From Caulobacter sp. FWC26 (GTDB taxonomy: Bacteria; Pseudomonadota; Alphaproteobacteria; Caulobacterales; Caulobacteraceae): a stretch of 64,000 nt of DNA. The position numbers and the translations under genes were made by a program. Each line of letters opens with the position of its first letter. Position 1 is the first letter of the stretch. The notes beneath the pieces were generated by a model. That model ran no database searches. It was given only the letters and a program-made list of their open reading frames with translations, and had not been told where the DNA came from. Location: assembly GCF_002742645.2 (NCBI RefSeq), contig NZ_CP033875.1, forward strand, positions 3,760,001 to 3,824,000. Direction: 5' to 3'. This document shows, piece by piece, positions 45,211 to 53,403 of the stretch.

Positions 45211-45567
45211 CTAGCGCTTCAGCCAGACCTCAACCCACCAGTCCTCGTGCGCGTCTTCGAGGGCCGAGGTCGTCCAGGCGAGGATATCAGGGTGGGTCAC
45301 CCAAAAGCCGAGCGGCGGCGCATGGCCGGTGTTCTCGAAACGCAGGTCGGCTTCACGATCTTGGGGAACGTTGGCGTTCGGCATCGTCCACTCATCGTCC
45401 GGAGGCACGGCCGCGCCATCTTGGAAGTGCAGCGCCGTCTCGATCAGCCCCGCCTCCGCGGGCGTCGTCACGACCTTATTCGTCGCGGGATGGCGCTCGA
45501 GGAACGCGACACCTTGCGCGTCGGTGAGAACGATGGGCTTGAACGACGAAGGCGGAGGCGTGGTCAT
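45211..45567 (-). CDS. Unknown soluble protein in the ethylmalonyl-CoA cluster (118 aa)
   Basis: An 118-aa cytoplasmic-looking acidic protein, 20 nt after the crotonase and 96 nt before the mutase on the same strand. It is rich in Asp/Glu/Pro/Trp (DEWTMPNAN, HEDWWVEVWLKR) and has no signal or TM. I recognise no family. Position between two CoA-pathway genes suggests a linked role, but this is guilt by association only. Confidence 0.7.
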   Translation of the reverse strand: MTTPPPSSFKPIVLTDAQGVAFLERHPATNKVVTTPAEAGLIETALHFQDGAAVPPDDEWTMPNANVPQDREADLRFENTGHAPPLGFWVTHPDILAWTTSALEDAHEDWWVEVWLKR

Positions 45568-45587
45568 GGCGGGAAGCTAGGCGCCGA

Positions 45588-46319
45588 TCACCGCCCCGTA
45601 AACACCGCCGGCCGCTTGGCCATGAACGCCGCCCGCGCTTCGGCGTGGTCCCCTGAGGCCGCCAGAGCCGGGATCTCGCCACCGGTCTCTGACACGCCTG
45701 ACGCCACCCGCTTGGTCGCCTCGATCGCCAGCGGAGCGCGCGAGGCGATGACGCGGGCCATATCCAGCGCCGCCGGCAGCAGCCCTTCCGACGGGTGAAC
45801 CTCGGCCACGATCCCGTCGGCCAGGGCGCGGGCCGCGTCGAACGGGGCGCCGGTCAGGAGGTGCGGCTTGGCGCGGCTCTCGCCGACCAGACGCGTCAGG
45901 CGGTCGGCCGAGGCGGTCAGGCCCATCCGCACCGCCGAGCAGGCGAAGCTGGCGCGCGTTCCGGCCAGGCGGATGTCGCAGGCCAGGGCCAGCTCCAGTC
46001 CGCCGCCGATGCACCAACCGTCGACGGCGGCGATGACAGGCACGCGGACAGCGGCGATGCGGTCGCACATGTCCAGGAAGTTCAGGATGGCGGCGGTCTG
46101 GGTCGGGACGTCGCGCGACAGCGACTCGGCCAGGTCGTCGCCAGTGCAGAAGGCGCCGTGGCGGCCAGCGAGGATCGCGACCCGCACCGCGCGGTCCGCC
46201 TCGATCTGCGCGAAGGCGTCCAGAAGGCGGACGCGCTCGGCCATGGCCAGGACATTGGCCGGCGCGACGTCGAGTTCGACCAGAGCAACGCCGGCCTCGG
46301 GGTGGGACAGGTGGATCAT
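45588..46319 (-). CDS. Crotonase-superfamily protein lacking the hydratase glutamates
   Basis: A 243-aa enoyl-CoA hydratase/isomerase-fold protein from ATG 46319. The oxyanion-hole segments are present ('HGAFCTGDDLAESL' near residue 55-68, and 'DGWCIGGGLELALACDIRLAG' at about 100-120). Aligned by eye to classical hydratase, the position of catalytic Glu144 is Ala (FACSAVRMG) and that of Glu164 is in 'KPHLLTG' with no Glu. It is therefore unlikely to be a normal hydratase; crotonase relatives without these residues include decarboxylases, isomerases and hydrolases. It is divergent from ccr and first in the unit leading to ecm. Confidence 0.88.
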   Translation of the reverse strand: MIHLSHPEAGVALVELDVAPANVLAMAERVRLLDAFAQIEADRAVRVAILAGRHGAFCTGDDLAESLSRDVPTQTAAILNFLDMCDRIAAVRVPVIAAVDGWCIGGGLELALACDIRLAGTRASFACSAVRMGLTASADRLTRLVGESRAKPHLLTGAPFDAARALADGIVAEVHPSEGLLPAALDMARVIASRAPLAIEATKRVASGVSETGGEIPALAASGDHAEARAAFMAKRPAVFTGR

Positions 46320-46383
46320 GCCGCCAGCGTGGCCCGCCGCGCCGCGCGCCGCAACCTTCCCCCTGCGAGAGTCCGCCCCGATG

Positions 46384-46396
46384 TTGCGGCGCACAA
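46384..46396. promoter_or_regulatory. TGC-N3-GCA palindrome in the ccr divergent region (PhaR-like site)
   Basis: TTGCGGCGCACAA has the TGC-N3-GCA core of PhaR sites and matches the 26556-26568 element outside the 3-bp centre. It lies 65 nt upstream of the crotonase start and 178 nt upstream of ccr. Confidence 0.4.
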
Positions 46397-46573
46397 AGAT
46401 TCTGCTTGCCAGGTTTAAACACTTGTCTCAGCGTAGGGGCATTCCGGGATCAATTTTGCGCCCGGAGCCCAAAAACGACCCTGCGGCGGAACTTTTTCGC
46501 GTTTCGACCGCCGGGCAGCGCAGCCGAGTTTGACCTTTGCGCGTTGTTGCAGCGCGGAAGGACGGGGAGTGAG

Positions 46574-47848
46574 ATGACGATTCAGACGCTTGAGAAGACC
46601 GAGCTGAAGGACCTGTACGAGATCGGTGAGATCCCGCCGGCCTTCCACGTGCCGAAAAACATGTACGCCTGGAGCATCCGCAAGGAGCGCCATGGCAAGC
46701 CCTCCACCGCCATGCAGGTCGAGGTGGTGCCCACCTGGGAGATCGGCGAGGACGAGGTTCTGGTCCTCGTGATGGCCGCCGGCGTCAATTACAACGGCGT
46801 CTGGGCCGCGCTGGGCGAGCCGATCAGCCCGCTGGACGGCCACAAGCAACCCTACCATATCGCCGGGTCCGACGCCTCGGGCATCGTCTGGAGGGTCGGG
46901 GCCAAGGTGAAGCGGTGGAAGCTGGGCGATGAGGTCGTCATCCACTGTAACCAGGACGACGGCGACGACGAGGAGTGCAACGGCGGCGACCCGATGTTCT
47001 CGTCCAGCCAGCGCATCTGGGGCTATGAGACGCCGGACGGCAGCTTCGCCCAGTTCTGCCGGGTCCAATCGCGACAATTGCTGCCGCGCCCCAAGCACCT
47101 GACCTGGGAAGAGGCCGCCTGCTACACCCTGACCCTGGCGACCGCCTACCGGATGCTGTTCGGCCACAAGCCGCACGAGCTGAAGCCCGGCCAAAACGTG
47201 CTGGTCTGGGGCGCCTCGGGCGGTCTTGGCGTCTTCGCCACCCAGCTGGCCGCCGTCGCCGGCGCCAACGCCATCGGCGTGGTCAGCGATGACGACAAGC
47301 GCGAATTCGTGCTGTCGATGGGCGCCAAGGCGGTGCTGAACCGCAAGGAGTTCAACTGCTGGGGCCAGCTGCCGAAGGTGAACGGCCCCGAGTTCAACGA
47401 CTACATGAAGGAAAGCCGCAAGTTCGGTAAGGCGATCTGGCAGATCACCGGCAACAAGGACGTCGACATGGTGTTCGAGCACCCTGGCGAGCAGACCTTC
47501 CCGGTGTCGGTGTTCCTGGTCAAGCGCGGCGGCATGGTCGTGATCTGCGCCGGCACCTCGGGCTTCAACCTGACCATGGACGCCCGCTTCCTGTGGATGC
47601 GCCAGAAGCGCGTCCAGGGCAGCCACTTCGCCAACCTGATGCAGGCCAGCGCCGCCAACCAGTTGGTCGTCGACCGCCGCGTCGACCCGTGCCTGTCGGA
47701 AGTGTTCCCCTGGGACCAGATCCCGGCCGCGCACGAGAAGATGCTGGCCAACCAGCATCTCCCCGGCAACATGGCCGTACTGGTCTGCGCCCAGCGCCCG
47801 GGCCTGCGCACCTTCGAGGAAGTGCAGGAACTGAGCGGGGAGCGCTGA
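46574..47848 (+). CDS. ccr: Crotonyl-CoA carboxylase/reductase
   Basis: A 424-aa zinc-free MDR-superfamily enzyme catalysing NADPH-dependent reductive carboxylation of crotonyl-CoA to ethylmalonyl-CoA. Diagnostic stretches are 'VPKNMYAWSIRKERHG' (residues 28-43), 'AAGVNYNGVWAALGEP' with the active-site Asn, 'GSDASGIVWRVG', 'IHCNQDDGDDEECNGGDPMFSSSQRIWGYET' in character, and the Rossmann motif 'WGASGGLGVFATQLA'. The long CNGGDPM-like segment separates Ccr from ordinary quinone reductases. GGGGAG precedes the ATG. This is the committed step of the ethylmalonyl-CoA pathway, which regenerates glyoxylate from acetyl-CoA where isocitrate lyase is not used. Confidence 0.96.
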   Translation: MTIQTLEKTELKDLYEIGEIPPAFHVPKNMYAWSIRKERHGKPSTAMQVEVVPTWEIGEDEVLVLVMAAGVNYNGVWAALGEPISPLDGHKQPYHIAGSDASGIVWRVGAKVKRWKLGDEVVIHCNQDDGDDEECNGGDPMFSSSQRIWGYETPDGSFAQFCRVQSRQLLPRPKHLTWEEAACYTLTLATAYRMLFGHKPHELKPGQNVLVWGASGGLGVFATQLAAVAGANAIGVVSDDDKREFVLSMGAKAVLNRKEFNCWGQLPKVNGPEFNDYMKESRKFGKAIWQITGNKDVDMVFEHPGEQTFPVSVFLVKRGGMVVICAGTSGFNLTMDARFLWMRQKRVQGSHFANLMQASAANQLVVDRRVDPCLSEVFPWDQIPAAHEKMLANQHLPGNMAVLVCAQRPGLRTFEEVQELSGER

Positions 47849-47872
47849 GGCGCGTTGAGACCTTGTACGCCT

Positions 47873-47924
47873 AGAGCCTTTAGCCTGAAATCGGAATCGA
47901 TTTCAGGCGTTAAAAAGGCTCTAA
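47873..47924. repeat. Inverted repeat with TAGAGC ends, element 1
   Basis: Outer arms TAGAGCCTTT / AAAAAGGCTCTA and inner arms CCTGAAATCG / CGATTTCAGG make a near-perfect cruciform 25 nt after the ccr stop. It may act as a transcription terminator, although no T-tract follows the hairpin as such. Confidence 0.8.
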
Positions 47925-47935
47925 ATCAAATACTT

Positions 47936-47985
47936 AGAGCGTGAGAATAGCCGAAACCGGTTCCCACTTTCGGCCTCACGCTCTA
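47936..47985. repeat. Inverted repeat with TAGAGC ends, element 2
   Basis: Arms TAGAGCGTGAG / CTCACGCTCTA and inner CCGAAA / TTTCGG. Shares only the TAGAGC termini with element 1, 12 bp away. Confidence 0.8.
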
Positions 47986-47997
47986 GAGCATCAATCC

Positions 47998-48092
47998 GTG
48001 TCATCCCGGAAAGCCCGAAGGGCTTATCCGGGACCCAGGGGCCAACGCACTGCGCCCGCTCCTGGGTCCCGGCGCTTCGGCCGGGATGACAC
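47998..48092. repeat. Palindromic repeat family A, copy 2
   Basis: Ends GTGTCATCCCGG / CCGGGATGACAC with inner GGGACCCAGG / CCTGGGTCCC. Together with the two TAGAGC elements it fills the ccr-hydrolase convergent gap (47849-48139). Confidence 0.9.
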
Positions 48093-48139
48093 GCTTTGGA
48101 TGATCTATCGATTGCGAGCTTGGCCCGCGCCGTCCGCCG

Positions 48140-49750
48140 CTACCCTTCCCGCGTCAGCCGCAGGTCGTGGTAGTCGTAGCTGAAGTCGGCCAACGGCGAG
48201 ACCGCCTTGACCAGGGCCGAGACCGCCTTGCCGTCCTTGAGGTCGAAGGTGAAGAACGCGTCTTCCTGGGTGCGGTCCTCGAAGGTGGTGATGAAGGTCT
48301 CGCCGTCGAACGGCGCGAGCCTGCCGCGCAGCAGCGGGGTCTTGTCGAACGAGACATAGAGCCCCTTCTTCTTGCCCTTCCCTGTGACGCTGATCGTCAC
48401 CGTGCCGTACCAGGGATCGCGATAGACCCCGGCATAGGCCTCGAGCGGCAGGCTGGGCGAGGCGCCGCCGCCCTTGGGCGTGGTCGCCGCCGCAGCGTCC
48501 TTGATCGTCCGGGCGTCGGCCTCGGCCTGGACGCGCTTGGACGAGGCGATCCAGTCGAAGTCGCTGCGGCCCTGCAGCCGGTCCGGTCCTCCGAAACGCA
48601 GCGACCGTAGCACCGGGTTCTCCTCGGCGTTGGTCATCACCATGATGCCCGACTTCCGACCGGGCAGCAGGCCCGTATAGGAGATGAAGCCCGCCAGACC
48701 GCCGGTGTGCCACAGCAGCCGCTCGCCCCGGTGATCCTGCACGTACCAGCCCAGGGCATAGGCCTGAAGCGACGGCCGCGCGGGGTTCTCGTTGGACGGA
48801 CCATCCGACCAGCTGGTGATGGTCTGCGGCTTCCACATCTCACGGGCCTGGGCTTCGCTCCACAGGCGCTTGCCATCGGCCGCGACGCCGAGGCCCAGCT
48901 GCGCCTGCATCCACTTGCCGATGTCGGCGGGACAGGAATTGACCCCGCCCGCAGGCCCCGCCGCGTCGAAGCTGGCGTCGAACGGCAGCACCTTCTGCGG
49001 CCCCAGCCCCCGCACCGGCGGCCCGAGGCGCGCATGCGGCAGGGCGCGGCGGGACTGGTCGACAAGGCGCGGGCTGGAGACGGTGTTGGTCATCGCCAGC
49101 GGGTCGAAGATTCGCGCCTTGATCACCTGCTCCCAGGTCTGGCCAGTCACCGCCTCGATCACCGCCCCGGCGACGACATAGAGGACGTTGTCATAGGCGT
49201 AGCCGCCCCGGAACTGCCCGCTGATCGGCAGGTGCTTCAGGCCCGCCACGATCTCGGCCCGGGTGTGGGTGGGCGCCGGCCAGATCATCAGGTCCCCGGC
49301 GCCCAGGCTCAGGCCGCTACGGTGGACCAAAAGGTCACGCACCGTCAGCAGCTTGGTGACGATCGGATCCTTCATCTGGAAGTCCGGCAGATACTTCGTG
49401 ACCGGCGCGTCCCACTCGACCCGTCCCTCGTCGACCAGCATGGCCAGAAGGGCGGCGGTCATGGCCTTGGTGTTGGAGGCGATGCCGAAGATCGTATTGG
49501 CGTCGCAGCGGTCCTGGCCGCCCAGCGCCTTGACGCCATAGCCCTTGGCCAAGGTGATCTGGCCGTTCTCGACCACGGTGATCCCCAGGCCCGGCTGGTC
49601 GGGGAACGCCGCCATCACCTCCTGGGCGAACCTGTCGACAGCGGCCCCGACCGCGCCGGTCTCTTGCGCGAAGGCTCTGCTTCCGAACGCCGCCAGGCCG
49701 GTGGTGGCGAGACCCGAGATCAGGGCGGCGCGGCGGGTGGTGGTCAGCAT
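48140..49750 (-). CDS. Serine hydrolase of the beta-lactamase class C/penicillin-binding fold
   Basis: A 536-aa exported protein. The start at 49750 gives an N-terminal twin-Arg signal (TTRRAALISGL, cleavage near AFA-QE), so Tat export is likely. The class C motifs are all seen: S-x2-K in 'GIASNTKAMT', Y-x-N in 'GYAYDNVLYVV' and the H-x-G in 'LLWHTGGLAGF'. The C-terminal 140 residues are a DUF3471-like lipocalin-type domain ('PLEAYAGVYRDPWYGTVTISV'). Such proteins are esterases or peptidases of the AmpH/EstB kind more often than true beta-lactamases. No resistance inference is warranted. Confidence 0.9.
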   Translation of the reverse strand: MLTTTRRAALISGLATTGLAAFGSRAFAQETGAVGAAVDRFAQEVMAAFPDQPGLGITVVENGQITLAKGYGVKALGGQDRCDANTIFGIASNTKAMTAALLAMLVDEGRVEWDAPVTKYLPDFQMKDPIVTKLLTVRDLLVHRSGLSLGAGDLMIWPAPTHTRAEIVAGLKHLPISGQFRGGYAYDNVLYVVAGAVIEAVTGQTWEQVIKARIFDPLAMTNTVSSPRLVDQSRRALPHARLGPPVRGLGPQKVLPFDASFDAAGPAGGVNSCPADIGKWMQAQLGLGVAADGKRLWSEAQAREMWKPQTITSWSDGPSNENPARPSLQAYALGWYVQDHRGERLLWHTGGLAGFISYTGLLPGRKSGIMVMTNAEENPVLRSLRFGGPDRLQGRSDFDWIASSKRVQAEADARTIKDAAAATTPKGGGASPSLPLEAYAGVYRDPWYGTVTISVTGKGKKKGLYVSFDKTPLLRGRLAPFDGETFITTFEDRTQEDAFFTFDLKDGKAVSALVKAVSPLADFSYDYHDLRLTREG

Positions 49751-49824
49751 GGGGCGTCCTTCGGATGAGGACGCGAGGCTAAGCTGATGCTCCAGCGGCG
49801 GACAAGGGCGCAAGCGCCTCAAGA

Positions 49825-49961
49825 TCCCTCTCTCTTTGAGAGAGGGAGGGGCCCGCCGCGAAGCGGTGGGAGGGTGAGAGGTTTGGGCGTCACCCGACGT
49901 GCCGGCACGCCGTCGAGCGTCGCAACCTCTCACCCCAACCCTCTCTCAAAGAGAGAGGGAG
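49825..49961. repeat. Palindromic repeat family B, copy 1
   Basis: Two hairpin ends (CCCTCTCTCTTTGAGAGAGGG and CCCTCTCTCAAAGAGAGAGGG) flank arms GGAGGGTGAGAGGTT / AACCTCTCACCCCAACC. A second copy is at 58338-58474 and shares CCCGCCGCGAAGCGGTGGG. Confidence 0.9.
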
Positions 49962-49973
49962 CCCGCCCGGGTC

Positions 49974-51668
49974 TCAGTTCCCGCCGTCCAGCAGGCGCCG
50001 CGCGATGACCTGGGCCTGGATCTCCCCCGCCCCCTCGAAGATGTTGAGGATCCGCGCGTCGGCCAGCAGGCGGCTGGCGGCGTATTCCATCGCAAAGCCG
50101 TTGCCGCCATGAATCTGCAGGGCGTTGTCGGCGGCGGCCCAGGCGACGCGGGCGGCGATCAGCTTGGCCATGCCGGCTTCGAGGTCGCAGCGCTTGCCCT
50201 CGTCCTTCTGGCGGGCGGCGAAATAGGTCAGCTGCCGCACGCCCATGATCTCGGCGGCCATCATGGCCAGCTTGTTGTGGACGCGGGGGAAGTCGAAGAT
50301 CGGCTGGCCGAACTGCTTGCGGTCCAGCGCGTAGGACAGGCCAACCTCCAGCGCCGCCTGGGCGACACCCACGGCGCGAGCGGCGGTCTGGATGCGGGCG
50401 CTCTCGAAGGTGGCCATCAGCTGCTTGAAGCCCTGGCCGGGCACGCCGCCCAAGAGGTTCTGCGCCGGCACGGTGAAGCCGTCGAAGCCCAGCTCGTATT
50501 CCTTCATGCCGCGATAGCCGATCACGCCGATCTCGCCGCCGCTCATGCCCTCGGCGGGGAAGGGGTTTTCGTCCGTGCCGCGCGGCTTGGGCGCCAGCAG
50601 CATCGACAGGCCGCGATAGTCGGTGGTGGCCGGATCGGTGCGGAGCAAAAGGGTCATCACGTCGGCGCGGGCGGCGTGGGTGATCCAGGTCTTGTTCCCG
50701 GTCACCACATACTGGTCGCCCTTCAGCTCGGCCCGCGTGCGCAGGGCGCCAAGGTCCGACCCCGTGTTCGGCTCGGTGAAGACGGCGGTCGGCAGAATCT
50801 CCGCGCTGGCGATCTTGGGCAGCCAGTATTCCTTCTGAGCGTCGGTGCCGCCGGTCAGGATCAGCTCGCCGGCGATCTCCGAGCGGGTGGCCAGCGAGCC
50901 GACGCCGATCCAGGCGCGCGACAGCTCCTCAGAAACCACGCACATGGCGGTCTTGCCCATGCCGCTGCCGCCGAACTCTTCGGGGATGGTCAGGCCGAAC
51001 ACGCCCAGCTCGCCCAGCTCCTGCACCAGCTCCAGCGGGATCAGCTCGTCCTTCAGGTGCCACTCGTGGGCGAAGGGCGTGACCTTCTCCTCGGCGAAGG
51101 CGTGGAACTGGTCGCGGATCATCTCGAACGTCTCGTCGAGACCGGTCTGCTCCAGGGTCGAGCGACCACGGGCCTCGGCCAGGCGCTGGGCGATGCGGGC
51201 CTTCACGGCCTGGGTCCCGCCCTCGACCATCAGCTTCATCAGGCCGTTGGAATAGAGGCGGTTCAGCACCGCACGGTCCTCGACCAGATGCGCCGGGCGG
51301 ACGATCTCGCCCTGGTTCATCGGGATGCCGCCGACCAACTGGGCGCAGTATTCGGAGAACAGGAGCTGGGCCAGCAGGGCCTCGATCTCGCCAAAGCGGC
51401 CTTCAGCCTCCAGCCGCTCGGCCCAGCCGGCGACCTGGTTCATCAGCTCGGCGTAGGAAGCGTACCAGCCATAGCCGTGAACGCGGTGCTGGTGGACGTC
51501 GGCGAGCTTGCGGTCGACCTTGCCGCCATTTGGCGCAATGTGCGCCAGGACCGCCGGTTTGGCCTCCGCCACGAACAGCCCCGCCGCGTCGGCGGCCTCG
51601 CGCAACAGGCCCGTCAGGCCGGCCAGGATGAGAGTCTCGTTGGTCTTCTCGGCGACCGTGTCGGTCAT
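49974..51668 (-). CDS. mcd: (2S)-Methylsuccinyl-CoA dehydrogenase
   Basis: A 564-aa FAD-dependent acyl-CoA dehydrogenase. Unlike ordinary family members (about 380 aa) it carries an N-terminal extension of about 150 residues (ILAGLTGLLREAADAAGLFVAEAKPAVLAH...), a hallmark of Mcd. The ACAD core follows: 'GLTIPEEFGGSGM', 'AVFTEPNTGSDLGALRTRA' (FAD/substrate loop), 'TGNKTWITHAARAD', 'ESARIQTAARAVGVAQAALE' and the C-terminal 'NALQIHGGNGFAMEYAASRLLADARILNIFEGAGEIQ' region. It oxidises methylsuccinyl-CoA to mesaconyl-CoA and passes electrons to ETF (etfBA, 62.4 kb). GGGGAG precedes the ATG. A GST gene is divergent. Confidence 0.92.
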   Translation of the reverse strand: MTDTVAEKTNETLILAGLTGLLREAADAAGLFVAEAKPAVLAHIAPNGGKVDRKLADVHQHRVHGYGWYASYAELMNQVAGWAERLEAEGRFGEIEALLAQLLFSEYCAQLVGGIPMNQGEIVRPAHLVEDRAVLNRLYSNGLMKLMVEGGTQAVKARIAQRLAEARGRSTLEQTGLDETFEMIRDQFHAFAEEKVTPFAHEWHLKDELIPLELVQELGELGVFGLTIPEEFGGSGMGKTAMCVVSEELSRAWIGVGSLATRSEIAGELILTGGTDAQKEYWLPKIASAEILPTAVFTEPNTGSDLGALRTRAELKGDQYVVTGNKTWITHAARADVMTLLLRTDPATTDYRGLSMLLAPKPRGTDENPFPAEGMSGGEIGVIGYRGMKEYELGFDGFTVPAQNLLGGVPGQGFKQLMATFESARIQTAARAVGVAQAALEVGLSYALDRKQFGQPIFDFPRVHNKLAMMAAEIMGVRQLTYFAARQKDEGKRCDLEAGMAKLIAARVAWAAADNALQIHGGNGFAMEYAASRLLADARILNIFEGAGEIQAQVIARRLLDGGN

Positions 51669-51772
51669 GGCTTGCTCCCCGCGCCCAAACAGTTGTTTTC
51701 TTTCACTGTGGCTCTTTTCGCACCTGCGAGCAATGCCGCAATGCAGCATAACCACAAAATAGGGGATGAAAC

Positions 51773-52399
51773 GTGCTCAAGGTCCACCACCTCAACGAGT
51801 CGCGCTCGCAGCGGATCCTGTGGCTTCTGGAGGAGCTGTCGCTCCCCTACGAGATCGTCCAGCACAAGCGCGATCGGCAAACCCGCCTGGCGCCGCCGTC
51901 GCTGACCGACGTCCACCCGCTCGGCAAGTCGCCGGTGATCCAGGACGGCGATCTCGTCGTCATCGAGTCCGGCGCGATCATCGACTACGTGATCCGTCGC
52001 CACGGCGGCGGTCGCCTGGCCCCGGACGCGGCCAGCGCCGACTATGACCGCTACCAGCAGTGGCTGCACTACGCCGAGGGCTCGGCCATGCTGCCGCTGA
52101 TGCTCAACATGTATGTCGGCCGCCTGGGCGAGGCCGGCGCGCCGCTGCACCCGCGCATCCAGTCCGAGATCGCCAACCACCTGTCGTATGTCGACCAGAG
52201 CCTGGCCGGCCGTGAGTTCTTCGTGGGCGACAGCCTCACCGGCGCCGACATCCAGATGAGCTTCGTGCCCGAGGTCGCCAAGGCCATGGGCAAGCTGGCC
52301 GACTATCCGAACATGGCCGCCTGGATCGGCCGCATGCACGCCCGCCCGGCCTGGAAGACCGCGCTCGACAAGGGCGGGCCCTACGCGCTGGGGGCTTGA
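51773..52399 (+). CDS. Glutathione S-transferase family protein
   Basis: A 208-aa GST from a GTG start (AGGGGATG 9 nt upstream). The N-terminal thioredoxin-like half carries 'NESRSQRILWLLEELSLPYEI' (residues 8-28) and the cis-Pro 'LGKSPVIQDGD' with 'IESGAIIDYVIRR'. The helical C-terminal half has 'FFVGDSLTGADIQMSF' (N-capping motif with Asp). This group resembles bacterial beta/theta-like GSTs. Divergent from mcd with a 104-bp gap; substrate unknown. Confidence 0.9.
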   Translation: MLKVHHLNESRSQRILWLLEELSLPYEIVQHKRDRQTRLAPPSLTDVHPLGKSPVIQDGDLVVIESGAIIDYVIRRHGGGRLAPDAASADYDRYQQWLHYAEGSAMLPLMLNMYVGRLGEAGAPLHPRIQSEIANHLSYVDQSLAGREFFVGDSLTGADIQMSFVPEVAKAMGKLADYPNMAAWIGRMHARPAWKTALDKGGPYALGA

Positions 52400-52440
52400 G
52401 ACCTGGGGGCCTGAGAGAAGTCCTGCGCCCTCGCGATTTC

Positions 52441-52560
52441 CCCCTTCCCCCTGGATGGGGGAAGGGTCGGGTATGGGGGTGACCTGCGGCGGCTAAGCCC
52501 GCGACAAGCCTCTGACGCCGCATCACCCCCACCCTGCCCTCCCCCATCCAGGGGGAGGGA
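52441..52560. repeat. Palindromic repeat family C
   Basis: Hairpin-bearing ends CCCCCTTCCCCCTGGATGGGGGAAGGG and CCCTCCCCCATCCAGGGGGAGGG are held together by GGGGGTGA / TCACCCCC arms. Present once in the window, in the 317-bp gap between GST and the SH3 protein gene. Confidence 0.85.
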
Positions 52561-52716
52561 TTGGCGGCGCACGAACGTCCCCCTCCTCGAAAAAAATCCA
52601 ACATGAACGAAATCTGCCAGAGCGGTCCGCGCAACCGTTCAGCTTGGTCCTGCCATGGTGCGTCTCACGGGGTTGCTGACCCCGGTGAATTTTCAAAGGG
52701 ACGAAGGACCAAGATC

Positions 52717-53289
52717 ATGACCATCACGACTAAGATCAAGACGATCACCCTGACCCTGGGCGCCGCCGCCACCGCTCTGGCGATGACCGCCGCGCCCGCC
52801 GCCCACGCCATGGACGAAAAGCTGGGCGGCGTCGTCGGCTGCAAGGCCTCGGGCAAGAAGCAGGAGATCGGCGCCGTCGTCGGGGCCCTCCTGGGCGCCG
52901 CGGCCGGCTCGAACCTGGCCAAGAACGACCAGCGGACGGGCACGGCCATCGGCGCTGTGGTCGGCGCGGGCGCCGGTTCGCTGGTCGGCTGCAAGATGCA
53001 GAAGACCGACGCGGCCCAGGAGGTCGGCGGGATCTACAAGTCGGGCGGCTACCGCTACGCCCAGACGGTCCAGGCCGCGCCGCTGGTGAAGATCGAGAAG
53101 AAGATGGTCGCCCGCTCGACCGTCAACCTGCGGGCCGCCGCCTCCACCCGGGGCGAACGCCTGGGCGCGGTGGAGTCGGGCACGACCTTCCAGGCCCTGG
53201 GCCGCACCGGTGACGGCAAGTGGATCCTGGTCGGCCAGGACGGCGTCGGCGTCGGCTACGTCTCCAGCGCCTACGTCTACCGGGCGTAA
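52717..53289 (+). CDS. Exported glycine-zipper and bacterial SH3-domain protein
   Basis: A 190-aa secreted/envelope protein. The ATG at 52717 opens a Sec signal (residues 1-30, AAHA-MD). Residues 35-95 form a glycine-zipper (YMGG/2TM) repeat: 'GAVVGALLGAAAGSNLAKND' and 'GTAIGAVVGAGAGSLVGCK' with two flanking Cys. Residues 125-190 are an SH3b domain ('VARSTVNLRAAASTRGERLGAV', 'GDGKWILVGQDGVGVGYVSS'). Similar proteins associate with the outer membrane/peptidoglycan. An ATG-rich upstream gap (52561-52716) probably holds its promoter. A clear intrinsic terminator follows. Confidence 0.85.
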   Translation: MTITTKIKTITLTLGAAATALAMTAAPAAHAMDEKLGGVVGCKASGKKQEIGAVVGALLGAAAGSNLAKNDQRTGTAIGAVVGAGAGSLVGCKMQKTDAAQEVGGIYKSGGYRYAQTVQAAPLVKIEKKMVARSTVNLRAAASTRGERLGAVESGTTFQALGRTGDGKWILVGQDGVGVGYVSSAYVYRA

Positions 53290-53343
53290 GGTTTGAGTTT
53301 CGGGGCGCGTCCGCTCCGTCCCTCAGGCCGCGCCTTTGAAGAG

Positions 53344-53379
53344 AGCCCGTCCGGTCCCCCATGACCGGGCGGGCTTTTT
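53344..53379 (+). terminator. Intrinsic terminator of the SH3 protein gene
   Basis: A stem AGCCCGTCCGGT / ACCGGGCGGGCT with one mismatched pair and a loop of about 8 bases, then TTTTT. Confidence 0.9.
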
Positions 53380-53403
53380 CGTGGGCGCATTCGTGGGCGC
53401 AGG

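Noticed and set aside
48140..49750. Beta-lactamase resistance gene
   Set aside because: Class C-like motifs are shared with esterases/peptidases; the DUF3471-like tail and lack of an ampR neighbour argue against a dedicated resistance enzyme.
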